Positions 41,902-50,074 of a DNA stretch of 64,000 nucleotides are shown here, one piece after another. The translations under genes and the position numbers were made by a program. A model generated the notes under the pieces. That model did no database searches, was not told where the DNA came from, and saw nothing but the letters and a program-made list of their open reading frames with translations. Origin of the DNA: an uncultured Flavobacteriales bacterium (GTDB lineage: Bacteria; Bacteroidota; Bacteroidia; Flavobacteriales_D; Crocinitomicaceae); NCBI GenBank assembly GCA_937973685.1, contig CALJKJ010000018.1, positions 186,001 through 250,000 on the forward strand, given 5' to 3'. Numbering within the stretch: position 1 is the first letter of the stretch; every line of letters begins with the position of its first letter.

Positions 41902-43332
41902 TTATCTATCGTTATTACTGTCGATTGCTTTTTGAAGCGCGAAAAATGTCTTGTCAATTGTTTCGTATTGTCCATTAGGTAAGGGACCCAGGGCAGGTGC
42001 AGCTACGAGGTAACCTGCAGCATCAATTAGGAAATAACTTGGTGTAACTGCAATTTGATACGAGGAAAAAATGGAATGTGTGGAAGCTAAAGCAGTACTT
42101 TCCCATGGATAATCATTTTTAAATTGAGTCAAGGCCTGTTCATTTAACGCACCATCATGTTTGATAATCATTAAAAAATTAACTGCATTGTAGTATTTAT
42201 TGTACAATGGCACCAATAAAGACAATTGTTTGAGCTGCTCCGAGCTAGTTGGATCAATAAAGAACAAGTACAAGTGTTTGCCTTCAAACCGTTTTAAGTC
42301 GATGACTTTTTGGTTGTCTACAATTAAAAAATCGGGAGCTCGACCACCAATTCCCAATTCGGTTAAACGATCGTATATATTTTTTGCAATGGTTCTGTTT
42401 TCTTTGAATCCTCCAAAACGAGCGACACTATCAAGTATTGTTAAAATGGTTGTTTGTGGATATTCTTTTTGATAATACACCTCACTCAACAGTTTTATCA
42501 TGACATATTCACGTAGTTTTATGTTGTTTTTCATTGTGTATTCACCTGCCATCGCTCGATTGATAATTGTTGGGCTAGCTTGAACAATACCTTGATAAAT
42601 TTTCTCATTCAATTTACTATCAACGTGTTGCATGAATTGGGCATAAAAAACATTGATGTATTCCATGTATGCAACGGAATTGTAGTTCATCGGTATGTTC
42701 TTGATGTAAAAATCATATTTTTCATAACGATTTCTATTTCCCAAAAACGTTAAATTGTCCAAACGAGCGATTGTGAATTTTCGGTGATAGTTGAAAAAAG
42801 CATCAAGCGTATCTGCTGCATAATACTTTTCGACGTCGCGTTTAAACGTATCTAAATGCAACGCAAACTTTGGTGATTCTATGTTTTTCTTTGTATAATA
42901 CTGTGCAACAAAATCATCTGCCCAACTATCCATCTCGAGCACTTTGTAATTGATGTCCTTTTCAGATAAATTTTGAAAAGCAATTTCAACAAAGTTGCCA
43001 GCAGGTCGGTATTGTTCGTAAGGATTTTTAGCTGGTAAATAGATTTCATACGTTTTACCTGGACTAGCTAAAATAATTCCTTTGTTGTTGTTACTTGTGA
43101 TAGTGAGTTGTTGTGTTGCCGTCAAAAAAAAGGAAACAGTAAACGAACTGTCTGCATGCACAATTGCACTTGCAATGCGTTCTGTTTTCAAAGACAAGAA
43201 ATCAGACACCTGTAAAATGTCCACTTGTTTGCCGACATATGCCGGAGCAAAACCTTTAATAGTTGTGACTTCTTGTGCAAATATGACACAAGAATTGATG
43301 AGTAAAATGAAAAAAATAGCTACTTTCAACAT
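41902..43332 (-). CDS. Exported TlpA/thioredoxin-like protein lacking the CXXC motif
   Basis: 476 residues with signal peptide (MLKVAIFFILLINSCVIFAQ). The N-terminal beta-rich part resembles the DUF4369-type domain of Bacteroidetes TlpA proteins; the middle is helical. The C-terminal 150 residues follow the thioredoxin order: GGRAPDFLIVDNQKVIDLKRFEGKHLYLFFIDPTSSEQ, a strand VNFLMIIKHDG, and the cis-Pro segment VTPSYFLIDAAGYLV. Where active TlpA has WCxPC, this protein has DPTSSEQ with no Cys, so redox activity is not expected. It begins 5 bp after coaD and ends the operon. Confidence 0.78.
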   Translation of the reverse strand: MLKVAIFFILLINSCVIFAQEVTTIKGFAPAYVGKQVDILQVSDFLSLKTERIASAIVHADSSFTVSFFLTATQQLTITSNNNKGIILASPGKTYEIYLPAKNPYEQYRPAGNFVEIAFQNLSEKDINYKVLEMDSWADDFVAQYYTKKNIESPKFALHLDTFKRDVEKYYAADTLDAFFNYHRKFTIARLDNLTFLGNRNRYEKYDFYIKNIPMNYNSVAYMEYINVFYAQFMQHVDSKLNEKIYQGIVQASPTIINRAMAGEYTMKNNIKLREYVMIKLLSEVYYQKEYPQTTILTILDSVARFGGFKENRTIAKNIYDRLTELGIGGRAPDFLIVDNQKVIDLKRFEGKHLYLFFIDPTSSEQLKQLSLLVPLYNKYYNAVNFLMIIKHDGALNEQALTQFKNDYPWESTALASTHSIFSSYQIAVTPSYFLIDAAGYLVAAPALGPLPNGQYETIDKTFFALQKAIDSNNDR

Positions 43333-43337
43333 ATAAC

Positions 43338-43796
43338 TTAAACGAGCAAATCGGCATTTGTTACAAATTGTTCGATTTTACTACCCGATTTAACGATTTC
43401 TCTGATGATGGTTGAATTAATTGCAAAAAATTGAGGGTTAGGTAATAAAAACACTGTTTCAATAGCCGCTAAATCACGATTCAAGAGTGCGATAGGTTGT
43501 TCGTAGTTGAAGTCTTTAGTATCGCGCAATCCACGAACTATATGTGTGCAGTTGTTTTTAGCGCAAAAGTCGACCGTTAATCCTTGAAAAAAAGTAATGG
43601 ATACTCTTTTTTCATCTTGAAACAACGAAGAAATATGTTCCAAGCGTTTCTGTTTATCGAAATATGATTGTTTTGAAGTATTTTCACCAATGGCAATAAT
43701 GACTTCATCGAACAACGTAAGCGCGCGTTGAACAATATCTTCGTGACCTTTTGTAAATGGGTCAAATGAGCCGGGAAAACAAGCACAAGTTCTCAT
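43338..43796 (-). CDS. coaD: Phosphopantetheine adenylyltransferase
   Basis: Penultimate step of CoA synthesis. The 152 residues show the nucleotidyltransferase pattern: FPGSFDPFTKGHEDIVQRA (TKGH variant of T/HxGH), KQKRLEHI, the loop HIVRGLRDTKDFNYE, and INSTIIREI (ISSTxxRE). Length is typical. Its start overlaps the rsmD stop by 4 bp. The rsmD-coaD neighbourhood is widespread in bacteria. Confidence 0.95.
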   Translation of the reverse strand: MRTCACFPGSFDPFTKGHEDIVQRALTLFDEVIIAIGENTSKQSYFDKQKRLEHISSLFQDEKRVSITFFQGLTVDFCAKNNCTHIVRGLRDTKDFNYEQPIALLNRDLAAIETVFLLPNPQFFAINSTIIREIVKSGSKIEQFVTNADLLV

Positions 43797-44338
43797 GATG
43801 CTGTTAATTGAAAAAAACTAAAATAAACATTTCCAAAATTTCGAACGTCATAAAAGTGGGGGAGATGACTCAAATTTGTTTGTTTTCCATGTTCAATAAT
43901 CATCCATCCTCCAGGATTTAATAGTTGAAATTCATGGACTTTTAACACCAATGCTTCATGAAATGTCGCGTCATATGGCGGATCGGAGAAAATTAAGTCG
44001 TAAGTCGCTTTCGTTTTTTCGACAAACTGAAGCACATCATTTTTAGCAATTTGCCATTCGTCACCAATCGCTAACTCTTTCCAAAGTTTGTACATGTATT
44101 TGATGCAAACTGGATGGCGATCAACAGAAGTTACTGTTCCAGCTTCACGGGATAAAAATTCCATGGAAATATTTCCAGTTCCAGCACACAAATCAAGAAT
44201 GTTCAAGTTCAGCAAATCCATTCTGTTTTCAATCATATTGAACAAGCCTTCTTTCGCATAATCGGTTGTAGGACGAGAAGGAAAACTTTTGGGTGGACTA
44301 AATCTTCTTGCTTTATAAATCCCTCTAACTATACGCAC
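43793..44338 (-). CDS. rsmD: 16S rRNA (guanine966-N2)-methyltransferase RsmD
   Basis: 181 residues, class I SAM-dependent methyltransferase. N-terminal MRIVRGIYKARRFSPP followed by PTTDYAKEGLFNMIE; SAM-binding ILDLCAGTGNISMEFLSR; catalytic SDPPYDA; later EHGKQT. It modifies G966 of 16S rRNA during small-subunit assembly. It overlaps the DUF3822 gene by 10 bp and coaD by 4 bp, so the three genes are coupled. Confidence 0.93.
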   Translation of the reverse strand: MRIVRGIYKARRFSPPKSFPSRPTTDYAKEGLFNMIENRMDLLNLNILDLCAGTGNISMEFLSREAGTVTSVDRHPVCIKYMYKLWKELAIGDEWQIAKNDVLQFVEKTKATYDLIFSDPPYDATFHEALVLKVHEFQLLNPGGWMIIEHGKQTNLSHLPHFYDVRNFGNVYFSFFQLTAS

Positions 44339-45078
44339 AATGTCTGGTATTGAATGTGTTTGTATGGACTAAGATCGAAAGTTACCAGGTTGAATGGAGG
44401 TAATTTGGATGCTAATGCCACAAATTGATTTGCTTTTGCTATTGTGTCTTCTTGACTCGTACTCAAGGTGAGCACCGTTTTTTCTGTAATTGCTAATTTT
44501 TGGATGCAAGTAAGAGTTTGGTATAAAACGTCTTCAATTGCTTGGTAAACGTGCGCCGTTGCATGAACAATTGCTCCACCTTTTCGGATGACAAGCAAGA
44601 AAATATCTTCCTGTAAAACGATTTCAATTTTTGTGCTACTGATTGCTCCACCTTGTAATCCACGCAAAACATGAGTTAGTTCGTGTTGAATAACAATGCG
44701 GGGATATTTTACGATTAATACTGATTTAATCCAAAGAGGAAGTTGATAAACAGCTACGGCATTCCATTCCAACAAACGATTGTAATCTGTTTCGCCTTTT
44801 GGAATCGACTCACTCAATGTGAATTGCAATAATTTATCAGCTTTATTTGTCGCAAAAAGTGGAGATGGTACTAAGGTGAAATTTGTTGCAGCATACGAAC
44901 ACGAAAAACTGGTATATTCCTGCTGCGATGGGATTGCAGCGATTAACTGCAAGAATGTTTCTTTGTAACCAAAATCTGTTTTATTCAAACATGGTAACGA
45001 AACCAATGTCTGAAGGGAAGACCCATCCCATTGAAAGGCAGAAATTCGAGAAGAGGTAATTTCAAAAATTAATTGCAC
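44329..45078 (-). CDS. DUF3822-family protein
   Basis: 249 residues from a GTG at 45078. The layout recalls DUF3822, a Bacteroidetes family with an ASKHA/actin-like appearance: an opening strand QLIFEITSSRISAFQW, a QQEYTSFSC stretch, HELTHVLRGLQGG, and a C-terminal strand KHIQYQTL. The open frame continues to 45240 into the divergent helicase gene, but a -7 octamer at 45096-45103 lies inside that extension and an AAGGA-like sequence precedes the GTG, so the short start is preferred. Function unknown; conserved position next to rsmD and coaD. Confidence 0.72.
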   Translation of the reverse strand: MQLIFEITSSRISAFQWDGSSLQTLVSLPCLNKTDFGYKETFLQLIAAIPSQQEYTSFSCSYAATNFTLVPSPLFATNKADKLLQFTLSESIPKGETDYNRLLEWNAVAVYQLPLWIKSVLIVKYPRIVIQHELTHVLRGLQGGAISSTKIEIVLQEDIFLLVIRKGGAIVHATAHVYQAIEDVLYQTLTCIQKLAITEKTVLTLSTSQEDTIAKANQFVALASKLPPFNLVTFDLSPYKHIQYQTLCV

Positions 45079-45095
45079 AAGCTTTTCCTTTCTTG

Positions 45096-45103
45096 CAAAT
45101 GTA
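45096..45103 (-). promoter_or_regulatory. -7 element of the DUF3822-rsmD-coaD operon
   Basis: On the minus strand it reads TACATTTG, a perfect TAnnTTTG, ending 17 bases before the GTG at 45078. Confidence 0.5.
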
Positions 45104-45158
45104 AGACTTTCTTTAGTTAATTTGTGTTTTCTCAAAAAGGAAGTAACACAATTTTGGC

Positions 45159-45166
45159 TACATTTG
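45159..45166 (+). promoter_or_regulatory. -7 element immediately before the RecD-like helicase gene
   Basis: TACATTTG, a perfect TAnnTTTG, ends 4 bases before the ATG at 45171; leaderless transcript predicted. Confidence 0.55.
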
Positions 45167-45170
45167 AGCG

Positions 45171-46610
45171 ATGTCTGATTCCAATTCATTTTCTGAAGAC
45201 TTAAAAAAACAGTTTGCGGTTCAATTTTCGCACCATCCAAATGCAGAACAAGCTGTAGCGATCAATGAATTGATAAACTTTACCGTTCAATCTGAAAAAA
45301 ACACGTGCTTTATTTTGAAAGGCTACGCAGGAACTGGAAAGACATCGTTATTGGGAGCTTACATACAATCGTTAGCTGTTCTCAAAAAGAAAACGGTATT
45401 AATGGCGCCAACAGGTAGAGCAGCAAAAGTACTTGCGCTAAAATCGAAAAAACTTGCAACAACCATTCACAAACGGATTTATTTCTCTGGAGCAGATGCA
45501 AGTGGTTCTTTTCGCTTGAATTTAGCACCAAATAAATCCAAAGACACGGTCTTTATTATTGATGAAGCGTCAATGATTGGTGATTATTCCTTGCAAGCAG
45601 ATGGCAGTGTGTCACGCAATTTGTTGGCGGATATATTTGAATATGTTTTTCAAGGTGAAAATTGCAAGTTGATTTTTTTGGGAGATGAAGGACAGTTACC
45701 TCCAGTTGGTACAAGTGAAAGTCCTGCTTTGAGTGCAGAATACCTTTCGCATCATTTTGCAATGATCGATTTTACCGTTGTTGGATTAACTTCAGTGGTG
45801 AGGCAGCAAGCAAATTCAGGAATTCTTGCAAATGCAACACACATAAGAGAAGCTCAAGTCAATGAATTCCTTCCAACGATAGATTTGAATAGTTTTCAAG
45901 ATACGCAAGCCGTTCCCGGTGATGAATTGATTGAGAAAATAGACAGTGCTTACAGCAAATTCGGAGCGGATGAGGTGATGATTGTCACGCGTTCCAATAA
46001 ACGCGCTAATTTGTACAACCAACACATTCGAAACAGTATTCTTTACATGGAAGAGGAATTGTGCGGAGGTGATTTGGTAATGGTTGTCAAAAACAATTAT
46101 TATTGGTTGGATCCATTAAGTCAAGCCGGATTTATTGCGAATGGCGAATTGTTGAAAATTCACCGTGTGAAACGCATCGAAACAGTTTACAATGTCCGCT
46201 TTGCTCGTTTGGAAGTTTCTTTGATTGATTATCCTGAAATGGATCGCTTCGAAACGATTGCTTTTATGGAAACGTTAACCATTGAGGAACCAAATTTGAA
46301 ACGTGCGTTCTTAAAAGAATTGTTTTTTGAGATTGAAAAAGATTTTGAACACGAAAAAAACAAACAAAAACGCTATCAAGCAATCATGAAATCACCCTAT
46401 TTCAATGCGCTTCAAATTAAATTTGCATATGCCGTAACCTGTCATAAATCGCAAGGAGGTCAATGGTCTGTGGTTTTTGTAGATCATGGTTATATCGAAC
46501 CAACTCAATTGGATAATTCGTTTTTACGTTGGTTGTATACAGCAACGACACGTGCAACCGATCAATTGTACTTTGTTAATTTATTACCAGAATTAGTAGA
46601 AGAAAATTAA
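45171..46610 (+). CDS. RecD-like SF1B DNA helicase
   Basis: 479 residues. Walker A GYAGTGKTS (51-59), motif MAPTGRAAKVL, Walker B VFIIDEASM, motif III KLIFLGDEGQLPPVG, and a C-terminal UvrD_C_2-type YAVTCHKSQGGQW with LRWLYTATTRA. It belongs to the short RecD2/Dda-like helicases without RecBC partners, expected to translocate 5' to 3' on single-stranded DNA in repair or fork processing. About 40 residues precede the ATPase core. It is divergent from the DUF3822 operon and convergent with the 755-aa exported protein (4-bp overlap). Confidence 0.9.
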   Translation: MSDSNSFSEDLKKQFAVQFSHHPNAEQAVAINELINFTVQSEKNTCFILKGYAGTGKTSLLGAYIQSLAVLKKKTVLMAPTGRAAKVLALKSKKLATTIHKRIYFSGADASGSFRLNLAPNKSKDTVFIIDEASMIGDYSLQADGSVSRNLLADIFEYVFQGENCKLIFLGDEGQLPPVGTSESPALSAEYLSHHFAMIDFTVVGLTSVVRQQANSGILANATHIREAQVNEFLPTIDLNSFQDTQAVPGDELIEKIDSAYSKFGADEVMIVTRSNKRANLYNQHIRNSILYMEEELCGGDLVMVVKNNYYWLDPLSQAGFIANGELLKIHRVKRIETVYNVRFARLEVSLIDYPEMDRFETIAFMETLTIEEPNLKRAFLKELFFEIEKDFEHEKNKQKRYQAIMKSPYFNALQIKFAYAVTCHKSQGGQWSVVFVDHGYIEPTQLDNSFLRWLYTATTRATDQLYFVNLLPELVEEN

Positions 46611-48874
46611 CGTACCAATTCCTGCCATTTAAATGAAATAGGACCGCAACTAACTCTCGTTGCGTCTAGTGTTTTGTTCATTCTGTCGATGACAATTTTT
46701 GCTTCCTCTCGCGACAAATAAGCTGCAGCAAGTATGTTTAATTCACTTTTCAATTGTTGGATGACACTTGCAGCGCGCAACGCACTCAAATAATCATTAT
46801 CTGTTAACTGAAAATCAGCAAGTTGTTGACTTATATCACTAGTTTTTTGGATTGTTGTTTTGACTGGATCTGTATAGGTGTTAATTTCTAGAAAAAGTCC
46901 ACGGTTGATAAACAAATTTATTTGTGTTGTTCGCAGACGCACCATACTCGAATCAAGTGCACTTATTGGGTAGGATTCCCATTCTTTTCGGTTATTCGAT
47001 CGAATCGTTTTATTTCCATTCCACGCGCCAACACCATTTCCTCGTACAATTGTTTTGAACGGAATTTTTTTATCCAAAAGCGTTTCGAAAAACTGACGAA
47101 TAGCAACGCTATCCTTTTCTTGAATCAGTTTTTCACCCAATTTCCAATCATTCGATGCAAACAAGTCGTTTTTATCCAATTGAAAACGAGCATCATAGCC
47201 GTTTTTTGCATCGATTACATTTATGTGAAGCATCACTTCATCCACATCGTCTGCTAAAGGTGCATTTGGGATAGCTATCAAGCGAATCGTAAATGGGGTT
47301 TTGATGGTGTCTGATTTGAACGTCAAATCTTGGGTATACAAATCAAATGTAGTTGAATCAGAAAAAGTGTACAAGCCATTTTTTTCGGTAAAATCCATCC
47401 AGTGCAATCCCATTGCGGAAGTGTATTGTTCCATACGAAATTGATAACCCGCCAAAATCGCTAAAGCCTGTTCTTTTTCGTTCGTCAAATCCTTTATTTT
47501 TTTCGTGTAAAATTCAAAACGACTGTATAATTGCACCAATTCAGCTTGTTTTTTATTTTTTGCTGATTTATTTGATTTTGCTGTTGGAATTCCATTGTAA
47601 GTCGAGCCAGGTTTTTTCGCAGCAGATTTGCGCCCTTTTTTCACTTTCCGAGAGGCTTTGCTACTTGTAGTAATTGGCTGGTTTGATAATTCCGTATATT
47701 CTTTTTCTGTTTTATCAATTTTTAATTTCGTTTCGTCTTTTTTGCGTTGCGCTTCAGCAATTTGAAAGTCAAATCCCTTTTTACCATAAATCCGATCTTC
47801 TAAGGGCGCAATTTTAGTTGTACGCAATTCATTGATAACTGCTTGAAATGTTTTCCCTGAATTATAGGAGGAATCAGGTGAAAGAAAACGCGTTTCATCA
47901 GAACCAAACAAATGATAGCTTACGCCATTTCGTTCGATGACAACAGTTGTTTGTTTTTTGGAATTGTATCCCCAAACATCGAAATGGATTTGTGTTAATT
48001 TATTTTCACCAACGGTCATTAAATCGATTAAAGGCATCTTTAGCGGCTCTAACACCGATTGTTTGCGCTTTTGTTTTTCTTTCAGTCGAACTTGATAAGG
48101 AAAAAGTCCCACAGCTTTTGGCAAACCTTTGTTCCAACGACCATTTTCATCTTTTTCACGTTCATTCAATAAACCAGATGTTTCAGATCCATCTCCTGCT
48201 GCTATTAAAATATTTTCAAAGGTTTTCGCCTGCCCACCTAAGGCACTGAAAATTTCAAACGAACGCTGTTTTACATAAGCATTGATACTTTCATTCAATG
48301 CATTGATAACTTGTAATTGCTCGTCTTCACTCAAAAAATTCATGGAGGAAAGCATGGCAGCTTTGTCTTCAAAATTCAAACTAGGATTTAGTACGGCGAG
48401 TAATTTCTTATGAATTTGATGTAACTCTCCGGTCTGTTTTTTGGCATTATCAGGAAGTCTCTGCAATACGATTGCTTCAAAACGATCAAATTTTTGTTGG
48501 TATTTTTCAAAGTCTGATTCGTTTCCTCTTGCGGCTAACAATAGTTTATTCAATTCCCACAACGCCATTTTATTCGCTGCTTCGGCTAAAATTCCCTTTT
48601 GAGATTTCGCAATTTCACTCGTGCGAATAAATAATTTTTCGGGTTGGTTGATGATAATCGTTTCAATGGAATCGTAATTCAATTGTTTGTTCATGAATTG
48701 AATGACTGGTCCACTGTATTCAAAATAGCGTCCAATGTTTGTGTCCAAAATGGGACTTTTTTTGACTATGTGAAACAAATAGGCACGTTCCTCTGGTGTG
48801 AGCACATCACTGTTTTGATTATAAGCAAATATCGTGAGTGTCAAAAAGAAAAAAAGTGTTTGCAGCTGTTTCAT
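46607..48874 (-). CDS. Large exported protein of unknown function with basic linker
   Basis: 755 residues with signal peptide (KQLQTLFFFLTLTIFAYNQ) and no sorting domain, lipobox or membrane helix. It is largely helical in the first half. Around residues 395-450 a strikingly basic Lys/Ser/Ala stretch (KASRKVKKGRKSAAKKPGS, then AKSNKSAKNKKQ) lies between coiled-coil segments (KKDETKLKIDKTEKEYTEL; YTKKIKDLTNEKEQALAIL). The C-terminal third is beta-rich. I recognise no family. It is monocistronic; expected periplasmic or surface-exposed. Confidence 0.65.
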   Translation of the reverse strand: MKQLQTLFFFLTLTIFAYNQNSDVLTPEERAYLFHIVKKSPILDTNIGRYFEYSGPVIQFMNKQLNYDSIETIIINQPEKLFIRTSEIAKSQKGILAEAANKMALWELNKLLLAARGNESDFEKYQQKFDRFEAIVLQRLPDNAKKQTGELHQIHKKLLAVLNPSLNFEDKAAMLSSMNFLSEDEQLQVINALNESINAYVKQRSFEIFSALGGQAKTFENILIAAGDGSETSGLLNEREKDENGRWNKGLPKAVGLFPYQVRLKEKQKRKQSVLEPLKMPLIDLMTVGENKLTQIHFDVWGYNSKKQTTVVIERNGVSYHLFGSDETRFLSPDSSYNSGKTFQAVINELRTTKIAPLEDRIYGKKGFDFQIAEAQRKKDETKLKIDKTEKEYTELSNQPITTSSKASRKVKKGRKSAAKKPGSTYNGIPTAKSNKSAKNKKQAELVQLYSRFEFYTKKIKDLTNEKEQALAILAGYQFRMEQYTSAMGLHWMDFTEKNGLYTFSDSTTFDLYTQDLTFKSDTIKTPFTIRLIAIPNAPLADDVDEVMLHINVIDAKNGYDARFQLDKNDLFASNDWKLGEKLIQEKDSVAIRQFFETLLDKKIPFKTIVRGNGVGAWNGNKTIRSNNRKEWESYPISALDSSMVRLRTTQINLFINRGLFLEINTYTDPVKTTIQKTSDISQQLADFQLTDNDYLSALRAASVIQQLKSELNILAAAYLSREEAKIVIDRMNKTLDATRVSCGPISFKWQELVR

Positions 48875-48924
48875 AATCTGTTTAAGGTCTTTAACTATTG
48901 TGTTGAAATCAAAAATTGAAAAAA

Positions 48925-48951
48925 AACCGATTCTACTGAGTAAAATCGGTT
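48925..48951 (-). terminator. Terminator of the type A T9SS gene
   Basis: AACCGATT (48925-48932) and AATCGGTT (48944-48951) form an 8-bp stem. Read on the minus strand it is followed by an eight-base T-run, placed 20 bp past the stop at 48972. Confidence 0.75.
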
Positions 48952-48971
48952 CAATTTGTAGCGTATTTTTT

Positions 48972-49976
48972 TTAATGAATAATTAACTTTTCAGTTTTTG
49001 ATCCTAATTCAGTAGCAATATTGATGAAATAAACACCAGCATTTAATCCAGAAACATCAATTGTAGCTGTTTCGTTAATTGTTGCTGTTAGTGCTGATTT
49101 ACCATTCACGTCTGTAATTGTAACGATTCCATCTACAGGTAATTGGCTAATTTTTACTGATGTTGTTGCTGGATTTGGAGCAATTACGACACCTGCAAGT
49201 GCATTGTTTTCAATTGCCAATGTTTCATCGTGTAACACAGAACTCATAACCAAGTTCAATGTTTGTAAATTTCCATTGATTGAAACATCAATTTTAGTGT
49301 GAATAAAAGCAGGTAAATTAGAACTAGCAAAATGGTAGTATTCGTATTGAACGCGTTTCATTGTAACGTTACCAAATAAGGTGTTTGCAGATAATGAATC
49401 AACTAATTTATAGCGTAACACGTTTGTTAAGGTAGTTGCAGCGTTTAATTTCAAAGTTCCAGAACCATCAACTGCAGCAGCAGCTGTTCCTGTACAATTA
49501 AAGGTGCCCAAACTGACATTAATTGTGCCTGCGACAGCATCCACTAAATTATTCGTCACTGCAAAAGGATATGTCATTAATAATTCATTATCAGTTCCTA
49601 AGATTGCATTGACAGCTCCAAAAGTAGGTTCAATAAAAGTGAAACCTTGAGAGCTACGTGCAGTTGTTGTTGATGTAAAGTAAGAAGTTGTAAATCCTGG
49701 GATTTCAATTGCTTTTGTTGAATTGGAAAACAAAGAAGCTTGCGATGTAGTTGTAGGGTTAACAACGTTCAATTGCTTTGTTTGATTGTAGATGTTGGGT
49801 GTTTGTGTATAGTCCCAGATAACATTTGATCCAATTATTGTAGCGTAATTTGGTGCAAATGAATCAACTAAGTACATGGTTCTTGAATCACCAATTACTG
49901 GTTCATTAGCTTGCGTGAATTGTCCATAACTCAAGATGCTTGACAATAACGAAAGGGAAAGTACTATTTTCTTCAT
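48972..49976 (-). CDS. T9SS type A sorting-domain protein
   Basis: 334 residues. Signal peptide MKKIVLSLSLLSSILSYGQ; a Thr/Ser/Asn-rich beta-strand body of unknown function; and a C-terminal type A sorting domain (VVIAPNPATTSVKISQLP, a central VTITDVNGK strand, GLNAGVYFINI and a terminal Lys-Leu-Ile-Ile-His). It is predicted to be exported by Sec, transported by T9SS and released or anchored at the surface. No enzymatic motif seen. Own promoter and terminator. Confidence 0.85.
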   Translation of the reverse strand: MKKIVLSLSLLSSILSYGQFTQANEPVIGDSRTMYLVDSFAPNYATIIGSNVIWDYTQTPNIYNQTKQLNVVNPTTTSQASLFSNSTKAIEIPGFTTSYFTSTTTARSSQGFTFIEPTFGAVNAILGTDNELLMTYPFAVTNNLVDAVAGTINVSLGTFNCTGTAAAAVDGSGTLKLNAATTLTNVLRYKLVDSLSANTLFGNVTMKRVQYEYYHFASSNLPAFIHTKIDVSINGNLQTLNLVMSSVLHDETLAIENNALAGVVIAPNPATTSVKISQLPVDGIVTITDVNGKSALTATINETATIDVSGLNAGVYFINIATELGSKTEKLIIH

Positions 49977-49991
49977 GGTTTATTTTTTTAT

Positions 49992-49999
49992 CAAATTTA
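49992..49999 (-). promoter_or_regulatory. -7 element of the type A T9SS gene
   Basis: On the minus strand it reads TAAATTTG, a perfect TAnnTTTG, ending 15 bases before the ATG at 49976. Confidence 0.5.
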
Positions 50000-50047
50000 A
50001 TAAATAATCAGAAATTAACGCTAACCCTTTTTGAAAAGGAATATTGT

Positions 50048-50055
50048 TACATTTG
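50048..50055 (+). promoter_or_regulatory. -7 element of the amino acid permease gene
   Basis: TACATTTG, a perfect TAnnTTTG, ends 19 bases before the ATG at 50075. Confidence 0.5.
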
Positions 50056-50074
50056 TTCAACAAGTCAAAAAAAC

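Noticed and set aside
45081..45240. N-terminal extension of the DUF3822 protein into the helicase gene
   Set aside because: The extension crosses both divergent -7 octamers and lacks family-like sequence; the GTG at 45078 is a better start.
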